From SSC3 sp963769585 (lineage in GTDB: Bacteria > Actinomycetota > Actinomycetes > Propionibacteriales > Nocardioidaceae), in assembly GCA_963769585.1 (NCBI GenBank), contig CAVYMJ010000006.1:2046001-2110000 (forward strand): a DNA stretch of 64,000 nt, in the 5' to 3' direction. A program made the position numbers and the translations under genes. Of this stretch, positions 34,450 to 43,743 are shown in pieces (position 1 is the stretch's first letter; each line of letters opens with the position of its first letter). Under the pieces are notes generated by a model. That model saw only the letters and a list, made by a program, of their open reading frames with translations. It did no database searches and was not told where the DNA came from.

Positions 34450-34583
34450 GGCTCCGCCCCAACTCCAGCCCAGCAGTCACTTCCGTCACATCTGTTACGA
34501 AAAGGTTAGGGGCGCGGGTGGGTTACTCAGCGCAGGACACGCGGCACGGGACGCCGGGTCACGTGCCCGGGTCTGGTGTGAGG

Positions 34584-35702
34584 TCAGCTGTTCGCTGCAG
34601 CATGGGCACGGACCACGGCGACGACCTCACGCACCGCAGCTCTGACCGGATGAGGCGCTGCCTCCCAACGGACACGACTTGCCCCCTCGACAGCCTGCCG
34701 ACCCGGGATCCGGCGACTCAGCTCGACTACGGCGAAGGCGGCGGCGTCGATCAGCTCCGCGGTGGTCGGCTCGCTCGGTTCCCCCTGCGCAAGCGATTCC
34801 GGGGGCACGCCATGTGGCAGGTCAGACCTCTCCCCGATCAAGTTCACGCCAAGCTCGTCAACGGCTGCCAGGACTCCGCGGTTCCACTCGGAGCCGAAGC
34901 GGGCAACCCTGGCGCCGCCATGGACCGGTCGCTCGGACGAGCGACGCGAGGCCAGCACCTCCATCGACAGCACCTGTTTGCTCGAGGTACGGATCGCACC
35001 TCGCAGCTCCTTGCCAAGCTGGTTGTTCACCCTGCGGACGAGCTCTGCTGACGGATGCCCGAGGGACTCATTGAGCCTCGTCGGCTGCTGGATGCTCATG
35101 CCGGGGTCCAGGCCGACGACCTCGGCGAACCGCTCCCAAAGCAGTTCCGGCCGCGAGCCTCGTGGCGGCACTGTCACTACGTGCACCCGCTCGGCGGGTA
35201 CGGAGGCAGTCCACGCAGCGAGCATTCGGGGGATCCCCTGCGTCCGCTGGAAACGACGCCAGGCCGGTGACTGCGGGTCAGGAGGGTTGGCGGTCAGCTC
35301 GTCGACGAACCTGCTCCAGGTGCGGACACCCCGGTTACGTGCGCCCGTCTGCCAGATCGCCGGGACAACCAGCGCCGCGTCTCGGACAGTGAGGATCACG
35401 TGTATCTCCGCCGGTGGAAGCCCCTCTACGAAGGACCGAGCGCCAGCGGCATCAACGAAGCTCATGAACTCCATGGAGACGACCGAGCTGTCGGGGTGCT
35501 CCCGGATGGGGACCATCAGCCGGTCCCAAGCGCCGGCGACATCACGACCGAGGTCGGGGACTGCGCTGCCGGCCCGGTCTCGGACCGCGTCGGACTGGAG
35601 GGCCCACCGGCCCCCAGCCGTTGGGAAGAGCACACCGGAGCCGAGCAGCACCTCCCGGTTCGCGGTCAGCAGGCGCTGCAGATAGGTGGTTCCGGTCTTC
35701 AT
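34584..35702 (-). CDS. Sulfotransferase-like protein with unclear start
   Basis: 372 residues from the only in-frame ATG (35702), reading MKTGTTYLQRLLTAN: the PAPS-binding 5'-phosphosulfate loop. Later LTVRDAALVVPAIWQ matches the 3'-phosphate loop. The family moves sulfate from PAPS to alcohols or sugars. In the same frame upstream of the ATG the DNA encodes RRKVFLHIGA, the beta-strand that should precede the loop, yet no ATG, GTG or TTG occurs before an in-frame stop inside ndk. So the true start may be non-canonical or damaged by a base error. It lies directly downstream of ndk in the same direction. Confidence 0.75.
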   Translation of the reverse strand: MKTGTTYLQRLLTANREVLLGSGVLFPTAGGRWALQSDAVRDRAGSAVPDLGRDVAGAWDRLMVPIREHPDSSVVSMEFMSFVDAAGARSFVEGLPPAEIHVILTVRDAALVVPAIWQTGARNRGVRTWSRFVDELTANPPDPQSPAWRRFQRTQGIPRMLAAWTASVPAERVHVVTVPPRGSRPELLWERFAEVVGLDPGMSIQQPTRLNESLGHPSAELVRRVNNQLGKELRGAIRTSSKQVLSMEVLASRRSSERPVHGGARVARFGSEWNRGVLAAVDELGVNLIGERSDLPHGVPPESLAQGEPSEPTTAELIDAAAFAVVELSRRIPGRQAVEGASRVRWEAAPHPVRAAVREVVAVVRAHAAANS

Positions 35703-35733
35703 CGCCCCGATGTGGAGGAAGACCTTCCTACGG

Positions 35734-36141
35734 CTAGAGATGGGGGAACCAGATCCCGATCTCGCGCTCCGCGGACTCGGGCGAGTCGGAACCGTGCACC
35801 AGGTTCTCGCGGTTGGACAGGCTCAGATCTCCCCGAATGGTGCCCGGTGCCGCCTTGCGACCGTCCGTGGCTCCGTTCAGAGCACGGACCACCTCGATGG
35901 CCTCGTCGCCCTCAAGGACGGCGGCGACCATGGGTCCGCTGGTCACGAAGGCGCGCAGCGGCGGGTAGAAGTCACGCTCGACATGTTCGGCGTAGTGCTC
36001 GTCCGCCTTGGCGCCGTCGATGTGCCGCAGCTCGAGGGCCACGATCGACAGCCCCTTGGCCTCGAAGCGGGCAAGGATGTTGCCGAGAAGGCCGCGACGG
36101 AGAGCGTCGGGCTTGAACAGGACCAGAGTGCGCTGCGACAT
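35734..36141 (-). CDS. ndk: Nucleoside diphosphate kinase
   Basis: 135-residue enzyme balancing NTP pools by phospho-His transfer. The active-site His lies in NLVHGSDSPESA (about residue 116), and the N-terminus RTLVLFKPDALRRGLLG is invariant in style. Standard length. It follows DUF4233 by 9 bases, in the common actinobacterial order folC-DUF4233-ndk. Confidence 0.98.
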   Translation of the reverse strand: MSQRTLVLFKPDALRRGLLGNILARFEAKGLSIVALELRHIDGAKADEHYAEHVERDFYPPLRAFVTSGPMVAAVLEGDEAIEVVRALNGATDGRKAAPGTIRGDLSLSNRENLVHGSDSPESAEREIGIWFPHL

Positions 36142-36150
36142 GGCCGCAGC

Positions 36151-36505
36151 CTAGCCAGCGTTCTCCTGGTCGGCGTACGCGGCCTTCTCCCGGTCGATCT
36201 TGGCGCCCACCGCGTAGGCCGCCCACCACAGCGCCAGGAAGACCGCGCCGAGAGCGAACATCACCGGTACGACGAAGCCCAGCCCGATGGCCGCGAACTG
36301 GATGCCCCAACCCAACAGGTACGCCGAGGGCCGGCGCAGCAGACCCGCAGACCAGAACGCAGCCAAGCATCAGGCCGACGCCGACCGCCGTGGCGAGCTG
36401 CCAGTCGACGTCGGAGACGCTGATCATGACGGGCGTGGTCAGCCCGAGCACGACGGCCTCCAGACTCAGGATGGCCGCACACATCGACCGCTGCAGCGAC
36501 CTCAC
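36151..36505 (-). pseudogene. DUF4233 membrane protein gene with one apparent frameshift
   Basis: The frame starts at GTG 36505 (overlapping the folC stop, GTGA) and reads MRSLQRSMCAAILSLEAVVL, then WQLATAVGVGLMLGCVLV; it continues in another frame as AGLLRRPSAYLLGWGIQFAA and GAVFLALWWAAYAVGAKID. Removing one base near 36349 joins the halves into 117 residues with four membrane helices, the normal DUF4233 product. Function unknown, but it regularly sits between folC and ndk. The lesion matches the pattern of single-base insertions in folC and valS, so a sequence error is more likely than decay. Confidence 0.8.
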
Positions 36506-37857
36506 GACTCTCCCCGCTTCAGCAGCACGCGAGCCTCGCCGACGGTGATCACCGATCCGGTGACGAGGACTCCGCCGGAGCCGATGGACTCTCCCAGGGC
36601 TCCGCCCGGTCTCGGCAAGCGTGACGGCGGTCTCCAGCGCGTCGTCCAGGCGGCGCTCCACGCGAACCCGATGCTCGCCGAAGATGTCGGAGGCGATCTC
36701 TGCGAGGTCCTCGGCGCGCATCGACCGCTGGGTGGAGTTCTGGGTGCAGACGATCTCGGTGAAGATCGGCTCGAGTTCGGAGAGCAGTCCCTCGACGTCT
36801 TTGTCGACCATCACACCGACGACTCCGACCAGCGGGTCGAAAGTGAAGGAGTCACGAATCGCCTCGACGAGCGCCGCGGCACCGTGCGGGTTGTGGGCCG
36901 CGTCGAGCAGGATGGTCGGCCCGCGTCGGATCACCTCGAGCCGGCCAGGACTGGTGACGCTCGCGAAGGCGTCCCGGACGAGATCGGCGTCCAGGACGTC
37001 GTCGCCGGCGAACGCCTCCACCGCAGCCAGTGCGAGTGCGGCGTTCTGGGCCTGGTGGGCGCCGTACAGGGGGAGGAAGACCTCGTCGTACTCACCACGG
37101 AGATCCGCGCAGCGTAAGCAGCTGTCCGCCCAAGGCGGGCACTCGGGTGACGACACCGAAGTCGACCCCCTCGAGTACGACGGTCGCCCCCACCTCTCCG
37201 AGCGCGCTCGGCGATGACGGCCATCACCCGCTCGGTCTGCTCTGCGACGACGACGGTCGCGCCGGGCTTTGATGATCCCGGCCTTCTCGACCGCGATCTG
37301 CTCGGGTCGCTCCACCCAGGTAGCTCGCGTGGTCCACGGCGATCGGGGTGATCACCGCGACGGTCGCGTCGACGACGTTGGTGGCATCCCAGGAGCCACC
37401 CATGCCCACCTCCACGACGGCAGCGTCGACGGGAGCCTCGGCGAAAGCGGAGTACGCCATCCCGACGACCGTCTCGAAGAAGGACAGCGGGTGGTCAGCG
37501 TCGTCGTCGACCATCTCGACGAAGGGTGCGACGTCGTTGTAGGCGCCTGACGAAAGCCTCCTCACTCAGCGGCTGTCCGTCGACCGAGATCCTCTCGGTC
37601 ATCGACTCCACATGCGGGCTGGTGAAGCGCCCGGTGCGCAGTCCCCGCGCGGTCAAGAGGGCATCGATCATCCGACTGGTGGACGTCTTCCCGTTGGTCC
37701 CGGTCAGGTGCACGATCGGGTAGGACCGCTGCGGGTCGCCGAGCAGTTCGGTCAAGGCGAGGATGCGGTCCAGGCTCGGCTCGAGTCGTGACTCCGGCCA
37801 GCGAGCCAGCAGGGCAGCCTCGACCTCGGCGTAGGACGTGAGGGGGTCATCGGTCAT
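36502..37857 (-). pseudogene. folC: Dihydrofolate/folylpolyglutamate synthase gene with six apparent frameshifts
   Basis: FolC adds glutamates to folates (and makes dihydrofolate from dihydropteroate). Recognisable parts in order are VHLTGTNGKTSTSRMID (P-loop), SPHVESMTERISVDG, FFETVVGMAYSAFAE, VVEVGMGGSWDATNVVD, QIAVEKAGIIK, YGAHQAQNAALALAAVEAF, GRLEVIRRGPTILLDAAHNPHG and VLVTGSVITVGEARVLL. They are spread over three frames. Breaks lie near 37544, 37318, 37267, 37197, 37110 and 36601; deleting one base at each restores exactly 450 codons from ATG 37857 to TGA 36504-36502. folC is normally essential, so I treat this as an intact gene with base-call insertions; a true pseudogene is the alternative. 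Confidence 0.88.
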
Positions 37858-37887
37858 GGCGCGGCTGAGTCTACGTGCGCGTAACGT

Positions 37888-37908
37888 GAGCGAAGCACCC
37901 TCATCAGG
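37888..37908. repeat. 20-bp copy of the 3' end of the module subtilase gene
   Basis: AGCGAAGCACCCTCATCAGG here equals the last codons (LMRVLR) of the subtilase whose stop lies at 38335; the other copy is at 38337-38356. The copy sits just upstream of folC, without the rest of the protease gene. Taken with the 300-bp repeat beside it, it marks a second, deleted copy of the module. Confidence 0.7.
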
Positions 37909-37994
37909 GTCCGCGTAGGGAGCACGTTCAATCCGGCGTTCCATCGACTGACCTCATGCGACGGTCTGGTGCGCGCTGGCAACTGCCTCGAACG

Positions 37995-38299
37995 CAAGTC
38001 TGACCTGGGCGAACCGAACCGTCGGGTGGCCGCGTACTACATCCAGAAGGACGGGAAGACGGGTGGCATGGGTGAGTTCTCGCCAGTCTCACCGCCCACA
38101 TTCACGATCGCGGTGCAGGCGTACTACTCGTTCTGCAACACGGCCACTGCGACCCTGAACGAGATGGACGGCAACGAGGCGGACAACACCGACACGGTCT
38201 GCGTCGAGGTGAAGCGGGACTCCTAGTCGCTGCACTGATCTGTCGTAGCAGCACCATGGTTGGCTCGTGCGTCCCGACCCTTGAACCATGATCGGGGCC
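37995..38299 (+). pseudogene. 3' fragment of the DUF11/Cys-repeat gene (duplicate of 45003-45309)
   Basis: About 300 bp, roughly 97% identical by eye to the 3' end of the full gene at 43864-45234, including the stop codon (38224-38226) and ~75 bp of downstream sequence. It encodes KSDLGEPNRRVAAYYIQ through CNTATATLNEMDGNEADN to VCVEVKRDS, with one repeat Cys changed (KTGG instead of KTCG). There is no signal peptide or 5' part, so it is a non-functional remnant. The stretch 37909-37994 between it and the 20-bp copy holds nothing I recognise. Confidence 0.88.
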
Positions 38300-38334
38300 G
38301 CGCAAACAGGCCGCGAGCCTACCCGCGCGATCCG

Positions 38335-39570
38335 TCAGCGAAGCACCCTCATCAGGCTCTGCAAGACGTCTATCTGGCCGAAGCGGATCTCTTTGTGTTC
38401 GAGTCGCCGTGCGGTCTTCTCGATCGACTCCTCGAGTTTCGAGGCCTTGAGATCGGGCGCCACCGCAGCCAATAGGGCCACTTGGCCTGAGACCACCGGT
38501 GCCGCCATAGACGTGCCCGACCATTCGGCGAACGTTCCGCCGGGCATGGGTCCAACCAGCTCAGTGCCAAGAGCACCCACGCTGACCCAACCTCCTCGGG
38601 CCGAGAACGCAGTCAGCGTCGCTTGGGTTGCATCGAGTGCCCCGACGCTGAGCACCTGCGGCATCGAGGCGGGGAAGGTCTTGGTTTCGGTCCCGTCGTT
38701 CCCGGCGGCGCCGACGATGACGACCCCGGCCTTGCTGGCAGCCTTGATCGCGTCCTTGAGGACCCTCGAGTCCAGCTTCTCGGTCGTGCCGAAGCTCAAG
38801 TTGATCACCCCTGCGCCCTCGGCCACGGCATCATCGATCGCTTCAGCCACGGCGAATGCGGTCCCGACCCCGTCGCCGTCAAGCACGCGCAGCGGCAGGA
38901 TCCGTGCGGCGGGGGCCACCAGGGAGACTGTCCCGGCCACGAAGGTGCCGTGCCCAGTGGCGACACCCACAGATTCCTCGTCAGGCTCCGCGTCGTCATC
39001 AACGTAGTCCCAACCCGGCATCAACTTCCCAGCCAAGGCGGGCTGGTTTGTGTCCACCCCGGTGTCCAGCACCGCGACAATGACTCCTTCGCCGTGGCTC
39101 AGGGTGTGCGCGGCCTCCAACCCGAGCGCGGCAGCAGCAGGCTGGTTGCGCCACGAGGCGAGCCCGGACGAGCCGGTCGCGGCTGGCCCATAGGGCCACG
39201 AGTGGAACTGGCTGTCGGCAACCTTCACAGTGTGATCGATCTCGGCCCAACGGACACAAGGATCCTTGGCTAGCTCCTTGACGACCTTGTCTGCCTCGGC
39301 GACGTCCTCCGCGTCGTTTGCGTTCGGCCGCACCAGGAAGATCCCGCGAGAACCGAGCAGCACCGTTTCGACGGCGAGCCCATGGCCCGTGAGGACGCCG
39401 TCGAGCCCGCAGCCCTCGCCGGGATCGACCTTCATCACGATTCCGGGAGCGACACTCTCCGAAGTGGCCGGCTCGCTGGCAACCGCGGGTCCATGCAGAA
39501 AGGATGGCGACAGGGCACCTGATGACACCACGGTGGCGGCGATCAGGCACGGCGTCAGGCGTTTGCTCAT
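38335..39570 (-). CDS. Secreted subtilisin-like protease of the CHAT/sigma module
   Basis: 411 residues. The signal peptide (KRLTPCLIAATVVSSGALS, likely cleaved after AVA in GPAVASEPA) is followed by a ~110-residue propeptide with two Cys. The S8 domain (about 140-400) has Asp in VAVLDTGVDTNQ, His in GHGTFVAGTVSL, oxyanion Asn in GAAGNDG and Ser in SGTSMAAPVVSG. It lacks the C-terminal extra domain of the other subtilase in the window. ATG 39570 overlaps the CHAT gene stop (TGATG); GTG 39573 is an alternative. As last gene of the sigma operon it probably acts outside the cell, perhaps on the divergent repeat protein. Confidence 0.92.
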   Translation of the reverse strand: MSKRLTPCLIAATVVSSGALSPSFLHGPAVASEPATSESVAPGIVMKVDPGEGCGLDGVLTGHGLAVETVLLGSRGIFLVRPNANDAEDVAEADKVVKELAKDPCVRWAEIDHTVKVADSQFHSWPYGPAATGSSGLASWRNQPAAAALGLEAAHTLSHGEGVIVAVLDTGVDTNQPALAGKLMPGWDYVDDDAEPDEESVGVATGHGTFVAGTVSLVAPAARILPLRVLDGDGVGTAFAVAEAIDDAVAEGAGVINLSFGTTEKLDSRVLKDAIKAASKAGVVIVGAAGNDGTETKTFPASMPQVLSVGALDATQATLTAFSARGGWVSVGALGTELVGPMPGGTFAEWSGTSMAAPVVSGQVALLAAVAPDLKASKLEESIEKTARRLEHKEIRFGQIDVLQSLMRVLR

Positions 39571-42413
39571 CACACTTCTCTCTGTTGGGCATTGGCCAGA
39601 TCGTCCGCCACGTACGGCGATGCGACATGCACGAATGGGGCCCAGTAGTACGGATGAGGCTGATGCGCGGCGATGGTGAGCTGCGCGTCGCGTAGTGCTC
39701 GTCCCGGCGACAGGCCGTCGACAAGCTTCGCGTAGAAGTGCGACATCAGATCGGAGGTCACTGCGTCGTCAACGACCCACTGGCTCACCACGGCGCCGCG
39801 AGCACCCGCAGCCAAGAAGGCCCAGGCCAGGCCCACCGGTTCCGCAGAGTCCGTCGCTGGCCGACCGGACTCGCAGGCGCTGAGGGTGACCAGGGACCCG
39901 CGAAGGTCGAGGTCCAGTACCTCAGCCGAGGTGAACCAACGATCCGACAGGCGCAGCGCGGAGAACATCGCGTTCTCGGGCCGGTACATCGCGTGACACG
40001 CCAAATGCAGCAACCCGGGCCCTGCTGCCGTCGCTCTGAACGTGTCGACCGTCGCGTCCTCATCGAGATAAAGCTGTGACCCCGGGACCATCCGAGACAG
40101 CCGGCGGGCCTCATGCACCACCTGAGGACTGCGAGCATCAGGTGCCGCGAAGACCGTCAGCCGACCCGTGGGGGCAACGACGACGCGCCCCGCAGGCAGG
40201 GTGGTCGGCGCCACATCGACGACCCAGCGCTCCAGGAGAGGGCCGTCACGGTCTCTGAGCGCGTGGAAGGGCACCTGATGGAGAAGACGGTGAGGAACGA
40301 TGACCAGATCGGTGGTCGCGAGGGCGTCGAGCTGCCTGCGGACCGGGTGCACGAGCACGTCGTACAGGTCCCTCAGAACCGCGTTAGCGGTCTCGGTCAG
40401 CCTCGCCTGGTGACGACGGACGAACGCCGCACCCATCGCGAACCGACTCCACTGCGAGACCAGCTGGCTGTTGAGCTCACGGACACGCGCGACGGCATCG
40501 GGCAACCGAACTGCCTCGACGGAGTCCCCAGCAACCACGAAGGCCACTACGTCGTTCCCACAGACGTGATAGGTCAGGCCGGGCCGCCGCAGCCCCCCAC
40601 AACCTTCTGTCCGGCCTTGGCCCGTGGTCACACCCGCGGGCGAGCGCACGGCCGCCCCTACCCGTCGCTGCACGATCTCTGCTTGCAGCGACGTAGCGCG
40701 CGAGACCAGCGACGCCCTGCGCGCCGGGTCGCTGGTGTCATGAAGGGCCGCGTACGTCGCGCTGAGGTCCATGAGCAGATCCGCGCCGGCGGGCTGGGCA
40801 GACTTGCCAGGTGAACTTTCGAGAGCTCCTCGGGCAAGGTCGACCAGGGTTTGCGCCTTGGCCTCGTCACTGACCGCCACGGCGTGGATGAGTGATTCAG
40901 GATCAGCGCGCTCCACCAGCAGGGACACGAGGTCGTCATGGACGCTGCCCTTCTCCTCGCGGAAGGCCCTGCGCAAAGCTGGCTCGGGGAGAGCCCCTCC
41001 GAGCCGGCTGACTTCGGCTCTAGCCGTCTCAAGCACCAAGCAGGCAGGCTCGAGTTCGCCGGCCGCCCCCAGACTGCGAGCTCGGAGCACGGCGACCGCA
41101 ATGTCCAGAGCAGGGATTCCCAGCGAGCGCGCTAGTGAATACGCCTCGGTCAGGGCTGCTTCCCGGTCGGCTTGGTTCACTCCGCAGGTGGCCTGGGTGA
41201 CCAGACCCCATGACAGCGGGATCTCCCACCCGCCTTCGCGCAGGTCGCGGCAGGCGAGCTCGAGGGTGTCCAGCCCCTCGCGGCGATGCCCCGTACGCAG
41301 CAGCACCTCGGCGCGAGCCAGCCTTGCGCGGGCACGGAACTGCTGGTCGCCCACCCGGTCGAAGAGTCTCTCCGCCTGACGTAGCTCGCTCTCTGCCTGC
41401 ATGAGACTTCCCAGCCCACCTAGAGCCGACGCGAACGCGAGCCGCGCGAAGGCCTCGTCGTGGGTCATCCCGGCTTCGCTGGTTCGTTCGATGGCGGTGA
41501 GCGCGGCAGCCTCCGCCTCCTGCCACAGGCCGGCCGCGAGGTAGGTCCTCGCGAGCTGCAGGTGAACCCTGGCCGACTCCGCGCGGGCGCCGAGCGCCGC
41601 GAGTGCGTCACGTGCGCCCTCGAGGAGGCGCAAAGCGGACACGACGTCGCCGAGCTGGGCCTGAGCCTCTGCGAGGTGTGCCTCGCACTTGGCTCCCCAA
41701 AGGGAGTCTCCTGTCGCTACGAACTCGTCGCGAGCTCCGGACAGGGCCTCCCTCGCTTCTCTCGCCCGTCCGAGGGCCAGCAGCTCGATCCCACGATTGG
41801 CTCGCTGCTGTGCGACCTGTACCTGCATGCCCAGTCTCGCGTACCGCTCCTCCGAGCTCTTGTACGCCGCCAGCGACCTGTCGTGCTCTCCGGTGAAGCT
41901 GCATGCGACACCGATGTTCCCCCACACCGCCGCGGTGAGCATGTCGACCATCTCCGAGCCCGAGGACGACAGCTCTCCGAGTTCGGCGAGCAGAGCCTCG
42001 CCCACCGCGACCGCCTCCTTGTGCCAGCCCTGGTCATCGAGGATCTGCATCCGACCAAGATCCGTCCGAGCAGCCTCAAGGGGGTGCCCCGCATCGAGAA
42101 ACAAGGAACGGGCATGGGCTATCAGACTGGCCGCCAACGCCATCTCACCGCGTTCCGCCGCCACTCGCGCCAGCACATAGCTGGCCCGTGCCTGAGGAAG
42201 GGAGAGCCCCAGCTCAGCGCCGGCCACCCTCGTCAGCTCACACAATGCCTCGGCGGTGTAGGTGTCGACGTGTGCCAGCTCCTCGGCCCGCTCCACCAGC
42301 CAGACGAGGCCGTGCAGGTCGTCCAGGCCAGCCGCCCTCAATAGGCTCAGCCGCTCGTCGGTGGTCGGCGGGCCCACGAGGTCCGCGACGCTCTGACGCT
42401 CGACGACAGGCAC
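39570..42413 (-). CDS. TPR-CHAT protein (caspase-like protease with tetratricopeptide repeats)
   Basis: 947 residues, no signal peptide. Residues ~20-500 are helical TPR-like repeats (GNIGVACSFTGEHDRSLAAY, LARTYLAAGLWQEAEAAALT). The C-terminal CHAT domain (about 620-935) has the peptidase dyad: His in LLHLACHAMYRPENA (about 807) and Cys in VTLSACESGRP (about 847), followed by GLAWAFLAAGARGAVVSQW. CHAT proteins are caspase-related proteases activated through a sensor domain, usually in conflict, death or signalling systems. The start is GTG 42413, directly after the previous stop. Being sandwiched between the anti-sigma-like gene and the subtilase suggests it cleaves a partner in this operon. 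Confidence 0.9.
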   Translation of the reverse strand: MPVVERQSVADLVGPPTTDERLSLLRAAGLDDLHGLVWLVERAEELAHVDTYTAEALCELTRVAGAELGLSLPQARASYVLARVAAERGEMALAASLIAHARSLFLDAGHPLEAARTDLGRMQILDDQGWHKEAVAVGEALLAELGELSSSGSEMVDMLTAAVWGNIGVACSFTGEHDRSLAAYKSSEERYARLGMQVQVAQQRANRGIELLALGRAREAREALSGARDEFVATGDSLWGAKCEAHLAEAQAQLGDVVSALRLLEGARDALAALGARAESARVHLQLARTYLAAGLWQEAEAAALTAIERTSEAGMTHDEAFARLAFASALGGLGSLMQAESELRQAERLFDRVGDQQFRARARLARAEVLLRTGHRREGLDTLELACRDLREGGWEIPLSWGLVTQATCGVNQADREAALTEAYSLARSLGIPALDIAVAVLRARSLGAAGELEPACLVLETARAEVSRLGGALPEPALRRAFREEKGSVHDDLVSLLVERADPESLIHAVAVSDEAKAQTLVDLARGALESSPGKSAQPAGADLLMDLSATYAALHDTSDPARRASLVSRATSLQAEIVQRRVGAAVRSPAGVTTGQGRTEGCGGLRRPGLTYHVCGNDVVAFVVAGDSVEAVRLPDAVARVRELNSQLVSQWSRFAMGAAFVRRHQARLTETANAVLRDLYDVLVHPVRRQLDALATTDLVIVPHRLLHQVPFHALRDRDGPLLERWVVDVAPTTLPAGRVVVAPTGRLTVFAAPDARSPQVVHEARRLSRMVPGSQLYLDEDATVDTFRATAAGPGLLHLACHAMYRPENAMFSALRLSDRWFTSAEVLDLDLRGSLVTLSACESGRPATDSAEPVGLAWAFLAAGARGAVVSQWVVDDAVTSDLMSHFYAKLVDGLSPGRALRDAQLTIAAHQPHPYYWAPFVHVASPYVADDLANAQQREV

Positions 42414-43046
42414 TCACTCACCTGACCCGAGGCGTAGGCGCGGGAGCTTGAGCACGATTGTGAGCTCCCGGTTGCGGACCACAAGATCGGTCGCATCCTG
42501 CGGCAACCCGCGTAAGGAGAACCTCCCGTCGGACGTCCCATCGACGGAACGCACCCGACGACCTGGCGCGTTGGCCACCGCCTCGAACGCCCGCGGCGCC
42601 CCAGAGTCGACGCGCATAACCTGCCCGTCGATATTCACTTGGTCCGGCAGGCCAAAGGTCACGTCGAGGACGACATCGGCCACCGCGCAGCCGTAGGCAA
42701 GATGGACCGACGAGTGGTCGGAGACACCGCGGACGCCGACGACGAGGTCGTACCTGCTGTCGAAGACGAGGTCGGCAGTGAGTTCGATGGGGGTTTGGGA
42801 GATGATCCGCTTCGCCTCGTACCAGGCCTCGAAGTGGCCACGCAGGTTCTGCCGGACCACCGCGGGTGGATCGACCAGCGGCACACCGGCGGCTGCCTCG
42901 TGGAAGCTCTCGATCCAGGCCACTGCGTCCCGAGTGTGCTGGTCCCCTGATGCGACGGCCTGGGCTACCGCTGCGTGCTCGTCGGGAGCCAGCCGGCCTT
43001 CGAGCCAGTCGACCAAGGCAGTGAAGGTGGGCTCACGCCGGGTCAT
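42414..43046 (-). CDS. Putative anti-sigma factor / adaptor without zinc motif
   Basis: 210 residues, soluble. The N-terminus FTALVDWLEGRLAPDEHAAV resembles the helical opening of anti-sigma and zf-HC2-like proteins (short helix, then LxGxLxPxE), but the HxxxCxxC zinc site is missing and there is only one Cys. The C-terminal ~120 residues look beta-rich (RYDLVVGVRGVSDHSSVHLA, VVLDVTFGLPDQVNIDGQV) and end with a SLRGLPQDATDLVV segment. The ATG overlaps the sigma stop (ATGA), the usual arrangement for a sigma/anti-sigma pair. The position between sigma and protease makes it the best candidate for a cleavable inhibitor. Function inferred from context. Confidence 0.65.
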   Translation of the reverse strand: MTRREPTFTALVDWLEGRLAPDEHAAVAQAVASGDQHTRDAVAWIESFHEAAAGVPLVDPPAVVRQNLRGHFEAWYEAKRIISQTPIELTADLVFDSRYDLVVGVRGVSDHSSVHLAYGCAVADVVLDVTFGLPDQVNIDGQVMRVDSGAPRAFEAVANAPGRRVRSVDGTSDGRFSLRGLPQDATDLVVRNRELTIVLKLPRLRLGSGE

Positions 43047-43684
43047 CGCCCCTCCTCACTGATCAGCTCACGCAGCTTCTCCAGGCACCGTCCACGCATC
43101 GGTCCGATCCCCCCGATCGACCTTCCCATTCGGCTCGCCACCTCGGCGTATGAGGGCTCGGTCGGATCGAGATAGAGACCTGCGATCAGTTCGGCGCACG
43201 GACCTCCGAGCCTCACGAGTGCGTCGTGGAGCACAGCGACGCGCTCCCAGTCGGGAATCGGATCCACGACCAGGAACTGTTCTGGGACCGTCCCCGCGCT
43301 CTCTCGTGCGCGACGCCGATTGACCCGCCAAGCCTGCCGGCGCGCCACAGTCATCAGCCATGACGCAAGCCGTCGCTCGTCACGGATCTGCGGCAAGGCT
43401 TCCAGCAGTGACTCGAAGGTCGACTGAGTCACGTCGGCGGCGTCGGCACGGTCGACCCCGTTGCGCAGCGCAACGCTGAAGATGAGCCGCTCGTAGCGAG
43501 CTACCAAACGGTCCCAGGCCTCAACATCACCGTCGTAGCAAAGCTCGAGCAGTGTCGAATCGGATGGAAGTCGTTCCGAGACCCCGAGAGATTCTACAGA
43601 CGGCACGCCGGATGTGCGTGTCGTGAACACCAGCCCCCCTGGCATGTCAGATTTGCTCAATTCACGCATGTAAGGCCACCTCAT
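43043..43684 (-). CDS. ECF-type RNA polymerase sigma factor
   Basis: Up to 213 residues. Region 2 is clear (WDRLVARYERLIFSVALRNG, AADVTQSTFESLLEAL, RLASWLMTVARRQAWRVNRR) and region 4 has an HTH (PSYAEVASRMGRSIGGIGPM, RGRCLEKLREL). There is no region 1 or 3, so it belongs to the ECF class. The N-terminal ~45 residues are not conserved; start could be ATG 43684, ATG 43669 or ATG 43645. It is first in the operon with the putative anti-sigma, CHAT protease and subtilase, and divergent from the repeat protein. Confidence 0.9.
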   Translation of the reverse strand: MRWPYMRELSKSDMPGGLVFTTRTSGVPSVESLGVSERLPSDSTLLELCYDGDVEAWDRLVARYERLIFSVALRNGVDRADAADVTQSTFESLLEALPQIRDERRLASWLMTVARRQAWRVNRRRARESAGTVPEQFLVVDPIPDWERVAVLHDALVRLGGPCAELIAGLYLDPTEPSYAEVASRMGRSIGGIGPMRGRCLEKLRELISEEGR

Positions 43685-43743
43685 GCAAGTAAAATCCCTC
43701 GGCTCGTCGGATCAATCACCGCAGCCGCAGGCCCTAGAGAGGT

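Noticed and set aside
37969..38226. Open frame of 85 codons next to folC as a possible small gene
   Set aside because: It is the 3' fragment of the secreted repeat-protein gene joined to unrelated sequence at its start; no ribosome site or signal peptide.
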